Shown piece after piece: positions 1-5,587 of a DNA stretch of 5,587 nt (its first letter is position 1; each line of letters starts with the position of its first letter). The stretch lies in NCBI GenBank assembly GCA_030432855.1, contig JAUILM010000423.1, positions 1-5,587 on the forward strand. Direction: 5' to 3'. The notes beneath the pieces are model-generated. The model did not search any database and was not told the origin of the DNA. It worked only from the letters and a program-made list of their open reading frames with translations. The position numbers and the translations under genes are program-made. This stretch comes from Bacteroidia bacterium (GTDB lineage: Bacteria; Bacteroidota; Bacteroidia; Chitinophagales; Saprospiraceae).

Positions 1-393
1 TCCTTCACGTCGCTGGGAGATATTAAAAACAAAGCAGTGGTAGATGCATACAACAGCCAGGTAGCTAAGAGAAATGACTGGACCAGTCGTTTACAGTGGA
101 CCAGCCCGGCAATCAACATGCAAAACAGCCTGGCACTTATTGCAAAAACTGACCTAACAACACTTCTACTTTTTCAAACGGATTTGGCAAGTTTTCACAA
201 AAAAATCACGGACTTCTACTTTGTACGTCTTTTTAGAGATCAACTCATTAAACGGGAGGATTATAATCAACTACCTACTTTTACACTAACTGAAAATGAT
301 AATCGGTGGAAATCTATTTGGACTAGCATCGTAAAAATACTTCTAGCCGGTCTCCTTATCACAGTCCTGGGATATTTCAGATTTATAAAGTAG
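1..393 (+). CDS. ABC-2 type transporter permease, DUF3526 family (3' part only)
   Basis: The reading frame is open from the first base to a TAG stop at 391-393 and gives 130 residues. It is the C-terminal part of a membrane permease of the DUF3526 family, whose full proteins are usually around 400-480 residues and work with an ATP-binding subunit. Family signatures are in the expected order: a W-T-S-P-A segment near fragment residues 33-37, the A-K-T-D motif at 48-51 (A-G-T-D in many relatives), an S-F-H at 65-67 in an amphipathic stretch, and Y-N-Q-L-P-T-F at 88-94. One hydrophobic membrane helix follows at about 107-126, then a short basic tail. The part before it is probably the extracytoplasmic loop preceding the last helix. 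A GTG codon at position 37 is internal Val13 of the fragment, not a start. The substrate is unknown; the family is often annotated as export or gliding-type ABC systems. The family call is by motif recognition and is fairly secure. Confidence 0.85.
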   Translation, partial: SFTSLGDIKNKAVVDAYNSQVAKRNDWTSRLQWTSPAINMQNSLALIAKTDLTTLLLFQTDLASFHKKITDFYFVRLFRDQLIKREDYNQLPTFTLTENDNRWKSIWTSIVKILLAGLLITVLGYFRFIK

Positions 394-413
394 ATAGTCC
401 GAGTGTGGTCTAT
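394..413. terminator. Weak hairpin between two convergent stop codons
   Basis: The 23 bp between the convergent stops contain an imperfect inverted repeat: ATAGTCC at 394-400 pairs with GGTCTAT at 407-413, with one T-T mismatch and a 6-nt loop. The position is right for a shared bidirectional terminator, but the stem is short and no T-run follows it on either strand, so it is only a candidate. Confidence 0.2.
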
Positions 414-416
414 TCA

Positions 417-2027
417 TCATGGTTTCACTCGCATTGCCTTCATTTCTCGGCCCTGCATCAAAGAAAGGCCTTCGATTTCTCCAAGTTGATTACGATGAAA
501 GTGTATCTCTGCATCTATACCATGCGCAAAGAAGCGATCTTTCTCAAAACAAAAGATTTCGTGGGCATCGTGACCCACCCGTCCAAACATTTTCTCTTCC
601 TCCTCATACACTTCGAACAGGAAGGCATTTGGCACCTGATAATGTCCTGAAAACGCAGCACGGTCACTGTCGCTCAGGTCCTGGGTTTCATATATCTTAC
701 CGGCACCTGTTCGTACCCAATATGAGTCATTATTTAAAGATGAGAGATGAAATCTGAGGGTGTCTTTGCTACTCTTTTCAAATGTAATAATGTCAAGTGT
801 TGACTCCACCAGAAGTGAGCCGTCTGATTGAGGAAAGAGCAGCTGCTTACTACCTCCCTGCTCATGGAAAACCATAGTATTGTTTTGAGTAGTGATGTAT
901 TGAGTCTTTCCTCCACTCGAATACGCTCCCACCAGATTTTCTAAGCCATCCATGGAAGTGTGCTCAGGTCGATCTTCAAACGGTTGATCCATCAATATCG
1001 CCACGATCCTGGAGGCAGGAACCTCGAGATATGGCACATTGTCACAATTACACAATGTGACTACCACGATATCGTCCTCAGGAACATAGGCGGCAAAAGA
1101 CAAGAAGCCACTGATAATCCCATCATGCTTTATGACCTTCTTACCTCTCAGCTGACCAACCATCCATCCAAAGCCGTAATTCGTAGGTACCCCTGCCACG
1201 TTGTTTTCTGTGAAACAAAGTTCCAGGCTTTTTTTAGAAATGATTTTATAATCTCGTAAAGCCTGATACCATCGATAGATATCTTTTGCAGTCGAAGCAA
1301 TGCCACCACCTGTAAATGGTAATACCATGTTAACTCCTTCCGCCTTCTTTAGTTGTTCTCCATATCTTGAATGCCCTTCCAGGAGTCCACTATAGTGCCT
1401 GTTATCCAAAATTAGGTCCGAATGCTCCATACCTGCTGGTTCAAAAAGAAATCTTTGAAAATAGTCCTGACATGACATACCGGAAACATTTTGAATCACA
1501 TGTCCTAATAACATGTATCCAAGATTAGAATATCTATATTGCGTTCCAGGCTTGAATAGTAATTCCTGATCTTTAAATAATTCGAGCATATCATCCTGAG
1601 ACTCGACCTTCACACGTATTTCTTCTGGAATAATAGATTGATTGTCCAGACCTGCCTGGTGACTCAATAATTGCCTAATAGCAATTGTCGGACCGTTCGT
1701 AAGAAAATCAGGAACAAATTTTCGTACATCATCATCAAGGGATAATTTGCCTTGCTCCATTAATTGCATCACAGCCACAGCGGTAAACTGCTTGGTGATG
1801 GACGCGATCAAAAACTGATGCTGGGATGCCTCGCCGTCCGGAGATACTCCCGACACTTTTTCGAAAATGATCTCGCCATCCTTCACCGCCAGGATAGAGT
1901 ATGCCGGACAGTGAGGGTTGAAATGTTTTACCACTACCTTTTCTATATGATCCTTATAATTTTGAGCAAAAGCTAATGATGGAAAGGACCCGATAATAAA
2001 GAGAAAAAAGAATATGCGATACATCAT
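417..2027 (-). CDS. Secreted serine hydrolase, class C beta-lactamase/DD-peptidase superfamily, with C-terminal beta domains
   Basis: This 536-residue protein starts with a Sec signal peptide (hydrophobic core about 5-18, A-F-A at 19-21 before Q22), so it acts in the periplasm or outside. The catalytic domain (about 25-345) has the three superfamily motifs: S76-I-T-K79 (nucleophile serine and general-base lysine), Y166-S-N168, and H301-D-G303 in place of K-T-G. A G-G-G-I-A-S-T-A-K-D segment at 240-249 is also typical. H-x-G instead of K-T-G is common in esterase, peptidase and other non-beta-lactamase members, so antibiotic resistance should not be assumed. Residues about 361-432 and 452-536 look like two lipocalin-like beta domains of the kind (DUF3471-like) often found behind this catalytic domain. 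The ATG at 2025-2027 is followed at once by a second ATG; either preserves the signal peptide. No Shine-Dalgarno sequence is visible. The gene converges on the permease and lies 170 bp downstream of the NUDIX regulator on the same strand. Substrate unknown. Confidence 0.92.
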   Translation of the reverse strand: MMYRIFFFLFIIGSFPSLAFAQNYKDHIEKVVVKHFNPHCPAYSILAVKDGEIIFEKVSGVSPDGEASQHQFLIASITKQFTAVAVMQLMEQGKLSLDDDVRKFVPDFLTNGPTIAIRQLLSHQAGLDNQSIIPEEIRVKVESQDDMLELFKDQELLFKPGTQYRYSNLGYMLLGHVIQNVSGMSCQDYFQRFLFEPAGMEHSDLILDNRHYSGLLEGHSRYGEQLKKAEGVNMVLPFTGGGIASTAKDIYRWYQALRDYKIISKKSLELCFTENNVAGVPTNYGFGWMVGQLRGKKVIKHDGIISGFLSFAAYVPEDDIVVVTLCNCDNVPYLEVPASRIVAILMDQPFEDRPEHTSMDGLENLVGAYSSGGKTQYITTQNNTMVFHEQGGSKQLLFPQSDGSLLVESTLDIITFEKSSKDTLRFHLSSLNNDSYWVRTGAGKIYETQDLSDSDRAAFSGHYQVPNAFLFEVYEEEEKMFGRVGHDAHEIFCFEKDRFFAHGIDAEIHFHRNQLGEIEGLSLMQGREMKAMRVKP

Positions 2028-2054
2028 ACTTGAAGTGTTAGTGTACAGTCATTT

Positions 2055-2078
2055 GGACGCCCGCTGGCAGACGGAGGT
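2055..2078. repeat. GC-rich, partly palindromic stretch, possible dispersed intergenic repeat
   Basis: A 24-base GC-rich block stands out in the otherwise AT-rich 170-bp gap between the regulator and the serine hydrolase. Its core, CCGCTGGCAGACGG at 2061-2074, is an interrupted palindrome: the outer CCG and CGG pair, while the centre pairs only partly. It resembles the short GC-rich interspersed elements I associate with Bacteroidota intergenic regions, but with one copy in the window this cannot be shown. It lies about 30-50 bp before the serine hydrolase start and so might fall in its leader. The rest of the gap shows no convincing promoter or terminator; a small AAGG-T-CCTT palindrome at 2082-2090 is too short to mean much. 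Confidence 0.3.
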
Positions 2079-2197
2079 TACAAGGTCCTTATGGAAAGAA
2101 ATAAAATGTCTCCTTAAAATCTTCAAGAAGTAGAACATTAAGAAAACACTCAAGCTGAATCCACCCGAAAAAATTAAGGGGTATCAGAGATATATGA

Positions 2198-2983
2198 TCA
2201 AAAGCCAATCTTATTTTCTTCCTGAAGAACCTCTTCATATTGCTGCATATTAAATCGGTATAATCCCGGTGGCCTTCGGGTACTCGCAGTCTGTCGCTCT
2301 CCCACCTTGACTAAAATGCCCGTACGTAATATTTTCGATCGAAAATTTCCGCGGTCGATATCACGATCCAGGATTGACTCATGCAGTTTTTGAAGCTCAG
2401 GAATGGTAAATTCCTTCGGTAGAAGATTGGCAATCACCGGAAGATCCATAATATCCTTCGCAAGTACCCTTCTTGCCTCCCAGACAATGTCTTCATGATC
2501 AAATCCCAGCATGTCAATTTCATCGATATCGATCCATCGCACTGAGTCAAACATTACATTGGGCTTAGGGTTGGATTTTTGTAAATCAACACAAGCATAA
2601 TAGCCGATTGTAACGAAGCGACGAGTAAACCAGGCATAGTCATTCGGTGCCACATGGGTAAGTTGAAACATCTCATCCATTTCCAGCGAAAAAGATCGAT
2701 CAGACTCACCGAACGTACGAAACTGACGAAGGAAAATGTCCTCCAGGCCCAGCTGAGTGCGCATAGAGCGGTAGGCTGCTTCATCAATACTCTCAGACTT
2801 AAATATGAAATCTCCCGGTATCAACCAGGTTTTTGTCATGAAGGGATTGGTGACCAACACCTTCAGTTTCTCACCATTAAAGCCAAAAATTACACAGTTG
2901 ATGGATAAGTGGGGAAGAAAGTCTCCCACTCCTTCATAGAACGCGGCCATCCGCCGACGGAACTCGAGGTTTTTGTCTTCCAT
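2198..2983 (-). CDS. NUDIX-fold transcriptional regulator with C-terminal winged helix (NrtR/AraR-like)
   Basis: The 261-residue protein has the two-domain layout of NrtR-type regulators. Residues about 26-155 form a NUDIX fold. The box region starts at G57-D and runs through S-E-S-I-D-E-A-A-Y-R (63-72) to L-G-L (78-80), but the metal-binding R-E-x-x-E-E core is replaced by R72-S-M-R-T-Q, so hydrolase activity is unlikely and the domain probably senses a ligand. Residues about 185-250 form the winged helix, with the typical F-T-I-P-E-L-Q-K-L-H-E stretch (192-201), D-R-G-N-F-R-S-K-I-L-R (210-220) and a P-P-G-L-Y-R-F end (238-244). In Bacteroidota, members of this group commonly control sugar (arabinose or xylose type) or NAD metabolism; which applies here is not visible in the protein itself. 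The gene is divergent from the ThuA-dehydrogenase gene, with two palindromes between them, suggesting autoregulation and control of that neighbour. The ATG at 2981-2983 has no Shine-Dalgarno sequence; the product starts M-E-D-K-N-L-E-F, which fits the family. Confidence 0.9.
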   Translation of the reverse strand: MEDKNLEFRRRMAAFYEGVGDFLPHLSINCVIFGFNGEKLKVLVTNPFMTKTWLIPGDFIFKSESIDEAAYRSMRTQLGLEDIFLRQFRTFGESDRSFSLEMDEMFQLTHVAPNDYAWFTRRFVTIGYYACVDLQKSNPKPNVMFDSVRWIDIDEIDMLGFDHEDIVWEARRVLAKDIMDLPVIANLLPKEFTIPELQKLHESILDRDIDRGNFRSKILRTGILVKVGERQTASTRRPPGLYRFNMQQYEEVLQEENKIGF

Positions 2984-3014
2984 AGTGTTGTTTAGGTTGA
3001 GCCAAGATACACAA

Positions 3015-3033
3015 ATGAGTAATTTTTACTCAT
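3015..3033. promoter_or_regulatory. Palindromic operator 1 (proximal to the regulator gene)
   Basis: ATGAGTAATTTTTACTCAT is a perfect inverted repeat with 8-bp arms and a 3-bp centre (centre at 3024). It lies 31 bp upstream of the regulator start codon. A near-copy lies 41 bp to the right. A duplicated palindrome in a divergent promoter next to a winged-helix regulator gene is the expected form of that regulator's operator. The sequence is seen directly; the assignment to this regulator is inferred from position. Confidence 0.75.
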
Positions 3034-3040
3034 ATATTTG
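3033..3040 (+). promoter_or_regulatory. Candidate Bacteroidota -7 element (TATATTTG)
   Basis: TATATTTG matches the Bacteroidota -7 consensus TAnnTTTG and shares its first base with the right end of operator 1. No TTG-type -33 element is found at the usual distance upstream, so it is only a candidate for the ThuA-dehydrogenase gene. If it is used, the leader would be about 60 nt and operator 1 would cover the upstream promoter region. Confidence 0.35.
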
Positions 3041-3050
3041 TTTCTTTTCT

Positions 3051-3058
3051 TAGATTTG
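3051..3058 (+). promoter_or_regulatory. Second candidate -7 element (TAGATTTG)
   Basis: TAGATTTG is another full match to TAnnTTTG. Its last two bases are the first two of operator 2, so a repressor bound there would block polymerase. A start about 6-8 nt downstream would give a leader of roughly 45 nt before the ATG at 3109. No good -33 element is visible. Of the two candidates this is the better placed for simple repression. Confidence 0.4.
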
Positions 3059-3073
3059 AGTGATTATTACTCA
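3057..3073. promoter_or_regulatory. Palindromic operator 2 (proximal to the ThuA-dehydrogenase gene)
   Basis: TGAGTGATTATTACTCA is an inverted repeat centred at 3065 with 7 of 8 arm positions matching; the exception is the G3062-T3068 pair. It differs from the same 17-base core of operator 1 at only two positions, giving the shared pattern TGAGTRATTWTTACTCA. It ends 35 bp before the ATG at 3109. The 41-bp centre-to-centre distance is close to four helical turns, placing both sites on nearly the same face of the DNA, which would suit cooperative binding or looping. The binding protein is inferred to be the adjacent NUDIX-fold regulator. Confidence 0.7.
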
Positions 3074-3108
3074 TTTGCTGCTTACATAGATCAACAACTT
3101 CACTTCTC

Positions 3109-5587
3109 ATGAAAAAATGGCTTAAACGCATTGGTTTAGTACTTCTATCACTTTTCCTCATCGCAGCGATTGCGATTGCAGGATTTATCTGGTACCAAAA
3201 CGCTCAGAAATTCATCAGCGTCCTGGTTTTCTCCAAGACCACAGGATTTAGACACGAATCTATTGGGGCTGGACAGGTGGCCCTGCAAAAGCTGGGAGAA
3301 AAACATGGATTTAGGGTGGATACAACCGAAGATGCTAGCCTATTCAATGAGGAGCAATTGAGTCAATACAATGTCGTAGTCTTCCTGAATACAACAGGAG
3401 ATATACTTAATGACGCCCAGCAGCTGGAGTTTAACCGCTTTATCCAGGCAGGTGGTGGCTTTGTAGGTATTCATTCAGCAGCCGATACGGAGTATGACTG
3501 GCCCTGGTATGGTGAGTTGATGGGTGCTTATTTCAGCAGCCATCCCAATGACCCCAATGTGCGGGAAGCTTCGGTGGAGCGTCGCGATTCTAATCATGTT
3601 TCTACCAAGATGTTGCCGAAAGTATGGACACGCATGGATGAGTGGTATAACTACAAGGAAATTAAACCCACTATTAATGTCTTATTGAATCTGGATGAAG
3701 ACTCTTATGAAGGTGGAACAAATGGAGACAATCATCCGATCGCCTGGTTTCATGATTTCGATGGAGGAAGATCCTGGTATACCGGTTTGGGACACACGGA
3801 TGAGACCTTTAGTGACCCACTCTTTCTCGAGCATCTGCTAGGTGGTATCACCTATGCTGCAGGTCCCCAACAAGCGGTCAACTATGATAATGCAAATGTA
3901 GCACCAGAAGAAAATCGGTTTACAAAAGTGGTGCTCGAAGATAATCTGCATGAACCCATGGAGTTGGAAATACTCCCCAACGGCAATCCGATTTTTATCG
4001 AACGTGTAGGAAATGTCAAAGTGTATGACCCGGAAGACGGTGCCTCTTCTGTCATCGAGGAAATGCATGTTTTCTCCGGGCTTGAAGACGGTCTATTGGG
4101 TATGGCACTGGATCCTGACATGTCCTCCAATCAATGGATCTACTTCTACTATTCCGATCCAGAATCATCCGTCCAGAATCTCTCAAGATTTACCATGTCC
4201 TCTGATTATACCACTATTGATACGGCCTCCGAAAAGGTATTATTGACCGTAGCCACGCAGCGGGACGAATGTTGCCACTCAGGAGGTAGCATAGAGTTTG
4301 GACCCGGAGGGTTGCTTTACCTATCTACCGGCGACAATACTAACCCACATCAATCGAATGGATTTTCGCCCTCTGACGAACGAGAAGGTCGAAGTGCCTG
4401 GGACGCTCAAAAATCATCTGCCAACTCTCAAGACCTTCGAGGTAAGATACTGCGTATAAAACCTGAGGACGATGGTTCGTACTCTATTCCTGACGGCAAC
4501 CTATTTACAGATGCTACCGAGGGTCGTCCTGAGATCTATGTGATGGGCTGTAGAAATCCCTTCCGTATCTCCATCGATCAGCATACTGGATATTTGTACT
4601 GGGGAGAAGTGGGTCCTGACGCCCAATCCGATAGTGCTGGTTTCGGATCCAGGGGCTACGATGAGGTGAACCAGGCGAAAGAAGCCGGTTTCTATGGCTG
4701 GCCCTACTTTGTGGGTGATAACTATCCCTATCACGAAATCGATTTTACCAGCGGGCAATCTCTGGGGGAATACAATCCTGCCAAACCCATTAACAACTCT
4801 CCGCACAATACAGGAACACAAGAATTGCCTCCGGCCAACCCTGCGTTTATCTGGTATCCATATGCAACATCCAGGGAGTTTCCTATGGTAGGTAGCGGCG
4901 GTCGGAACGCCATGGCGGGTCCTGTTTTTCATCTGGAAGACTATCCGGAAAATGAGCAGCGATATCCCTCTTACTATGACGGCAAGTTGTTTATTTATGA
5001 CTGGATCAGAGGATGGATCATGGCCGTCACTCTCGACGAAAACGGTTACTATAAACGAATGGAGCCCTTCCTTCCCAACATTCCGTGGAATAACCTGATC
5101 GACATAGTCGTTAGTCCACAAGGTGATATGTTCATGATAGAGTATGGCTCGGTCTGGTTTATGCAAAACCCCGATGCCCGGTTAGTACATTTGACCTATG
5201 CTTCTTCAAACCGTCAACCCGTGGCCGTTATTGAGGCAGATAAAACAGTCGGTGCTGCTCCTCTCACTATCGCCCTGGACGGCAGTCAATCCAAAGACTT
5301 TGATGGAGATGCGTTGATGTATAATTGGTCTGTCGTGGACGGTGATCAAAATTTTGCTGATGCCGTGTCTGCTTCCTACACATTTGATAGGCCAGGTACT
5401 TATGATATTTTATTAGAAGTAACAGACCCCAGTGGGCTATCCTCAGAAACTACGGTTTCAGTACTGGTAGGGAATGAATTGCCACAGATCCGTTGGGAAG
5501 TGGCGGGTAACAAGACTTTCTTCTGGGAAGGAAATCCTATCCAATATGAGGTGCAGGTGTCAGACAATGAAGATGGAGAACTGGGTA
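3109..5587 (+). CDS. ThuA domain - PQQ glucose/sorbosone dehydrogenase-like propeller - PKD fusion protein (3' end missing)
   Basis: The frame gives 826 codons and runs off the right edge. The start is the first ATG after an in-frame TGA at 3061-3063. Residues 1-8 are basic and 9-29 hydrophobic, a signal peptide or uncleaved anchor without a lipobox cysteine, so the body is periplasmic or extracellular. A ThuA domain (about 35-250) shows G-F-R-H49, G-G-G-F-V-G-I-H122-S-A, S-H145-P and G-G-R-S-W-Y-T-G-L-G-H229. A GSDH-type beta propeller (about 270-697) shows E-D-G-L-L-G-M-A (326-333), C-C-H390-S-G-G, T-G-D409, R-G-K-I-L-R-I (444-450), C-R482-N-P-F, W-G-E-V-G-P-D (498-504) and G-G-R-N-A-M-A-G-P-V-F (597-607). 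The H390 to D409 spacing of 19 equals that of His144 and Asp163 in the classic soluble PQQ glucose dehydrogenase, so PQQ-dependent sugar oxidation is plausible. A PKD domain follows (about 703-788), then another beta domain starts (about 791 on). Relatives often end in a cytochrome c domain, which would lie beyond the window. The exact sugar and the role of ThuA are unknown. Confidence 0.93.
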   Translation, partial: MKKWLKRIGLVLLSLFLIAAIAIAGFIWYQNAQKFISVLVFSKTTGFRHESIGAGQVALQKLGEKHGFRVDTTEDASLFNEEQLSQYNVVVFLNTTGDILNDAQQLEFNRFIQAGGGFVGIHSAADTEYDWPWYGELMGAYFSSHPNDPNVREASVERRDSNHVSTKMLPKVWTRMDEWYNYKEIKPTINVLLNLDEDSYEGGTNGDNHPIAWFHDFDGGRSWYTGLGHTDETFSDPLFLEHLLGGITYAAGPQQAVNYDNANVAPEENRFTKVVLEDNLHEPMELEILPNGNPIFIERVGNVKVYDPEDGASSVIEEMHVFSGLEDGLLGMALDPDMSSNQWIYFYYSDPESSVQNLSRFTMSSDYTTIDTASEKVLLTVATQRDECCHSGGSIEFGPGGLLYLSTGDNTNPHQSNGFSPSDEREGRSAWDAQKSSANSQDLRGKILRIKPEDDGSYSIPDGNLFTDATEGRPEIYVMGCRNPFRISIDQHTGYLYWGEVGPDAQSDSAGFGSRGYDEVNQAKEAGFYGWPYFVGDNYPYHEIDFTSGQSLGEYNPAKPINNSPHNTGTQELPPANPAFIWYPYATSREFPMVGSGGRNAMAGPVFHLEDYPENEQRYPSYYDGKLFIYDWIRGWIMAVTLDENGYYKRMEPFLPNIPWNNLIDIVVSPQGDMFMIEYGSVWFMQNPDARLVHLTYASSNRQPVAVIEADKTVGAAPLTIALDGSQSKDFDGDALMYNWSVVDGDQNFADAVSASYTFDRPGTYDILLEVTDPSGLSSETTVSVLVGNELPQIRWEVAGNKTFFWEGNPIQYEVQVSDNEDGELG

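Noticed and set aside
37..393. A short stand-alone gene starting with GTG at position 37.
   Set aside because: The same frame is open to the left edge, and the residues before the GTG read naturally as part of the DUF3526 protein, so this is the tail of a longer gene.
419..757. Plus-strand open frames opposite the serine hydrolase (405-650, 419-757, 960-1259, 1764-1976).
   Set aside because: All overlap the well-supported minus-strand hydrolase gene, and their products are low-complexity or motif-free; none has a promoter or family signature.
2331..2346. Perfect 16-bp palindrome ATTTTCGATCGAAAAT inside the regulator gene.
   Set aside because: It encodes the conserved N-F-R-S-K-I stretch of the winged helix, is unrelated to the two operator palindromes, and one such palindrome in a window this size is not very improbable. 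A binding role cannot be supported.
3002..3009. Minus-strand TATCTTGG as a -7 element for the regulator gene.
   Set aside because: It has one mismatch to TAnnTTTG, no -33 element at the right distance, and would leave a leader of only about 10-15 nt. It is possible but too weak to list as a feature.
4501..5166. Open 221-residue reading frame on the minus strand inside the ThuA-dehydrogenase gene.
   Set aside because: It lies opposite the propeller domain, where the plus strand encodes clear conserved motifs (R482-N-P-F, W-G-E-V-G-P-D, G-G-R-N-A-M-A-G-P-V-F). The minus-strand product has no recognisable domain, so it is a by-product of codon usage.

Overview
The window looks like chromosomal DNA from a Bacteroidota species, most likely an environmental or marine Cytophagales-type organism. 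The grounds are moderate GC content judged by eye, no recognisable Shine-Dalgarno sequence before the starts I examined, two TAnnTTTG (-7 type) promoter matches, and gene types typical of that phylum: a DUF3526 ABC permease, a NUDIX/winged-helix sugar-type regulator and a ThuA-GSDH-PKD fusion protein. The lineage is an inference; no marker gene is present.

Layout. (1) Positions 1-393, plus strand: the last 130 codons of an ABC-2 type permease of the DUF3526 family, cut by the left edge. (2) Positions 417-2027, minus strand, converging on it: a secreted serine hydrolase of the class C beta-lactamase/DD-peptidase superfamily with two C-terminal lipocalin-like beta domains. (3) Positions 2028-2197: a short intergenic gap holding a GC-rich, repeat-like stretch. 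(4) Positions 2198-2983, minus strand: a regulator with an N-terminal NUDIX fold whose catalytic box has decayed and a C-terminal winged helix. (5) Positions 2984-3108: a divergent control region with two near-identical palindromes and two -7-like promoter elements. (6) Positions 3109-5587, plus strand, running off the right edge: 826 codons of a large exported or membrane-anchored protein with a ThuA domain, a soluble PQQ glucose/sorbosone dehydrogenase-type propeller, a PKD domain and the start of another beta domain.

How the parts fit. The regulator and the ThuA-dehydrogenase gene are divergent, and the two palindromes sit almost symmetrically, about 31 and 35 bp from the two start codons and 41 bp apart centre to centre. 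The simplest reading is a self-contained sugar-responsive unit: the NUDIX-fold regulator senses a sugar-derived ligand, binds both palindromes, and controls itself and the periplasmic sugar-oxidising protein. The serine hydrolase lies downstream of the regulator on the same strand and could be partly co-transcribed with it, but the 170-bp gap makes that uncertain. The DUF3526 permease appears to belong to an unrelated neighbouring operon.

No RNA gene, CRISPR array, insertion sequence or phage feature was seen. The most interesting part is the compact divergent regulator-operator-enzyme module. Its components belong to known families, but the specific circuit would be worth testing.
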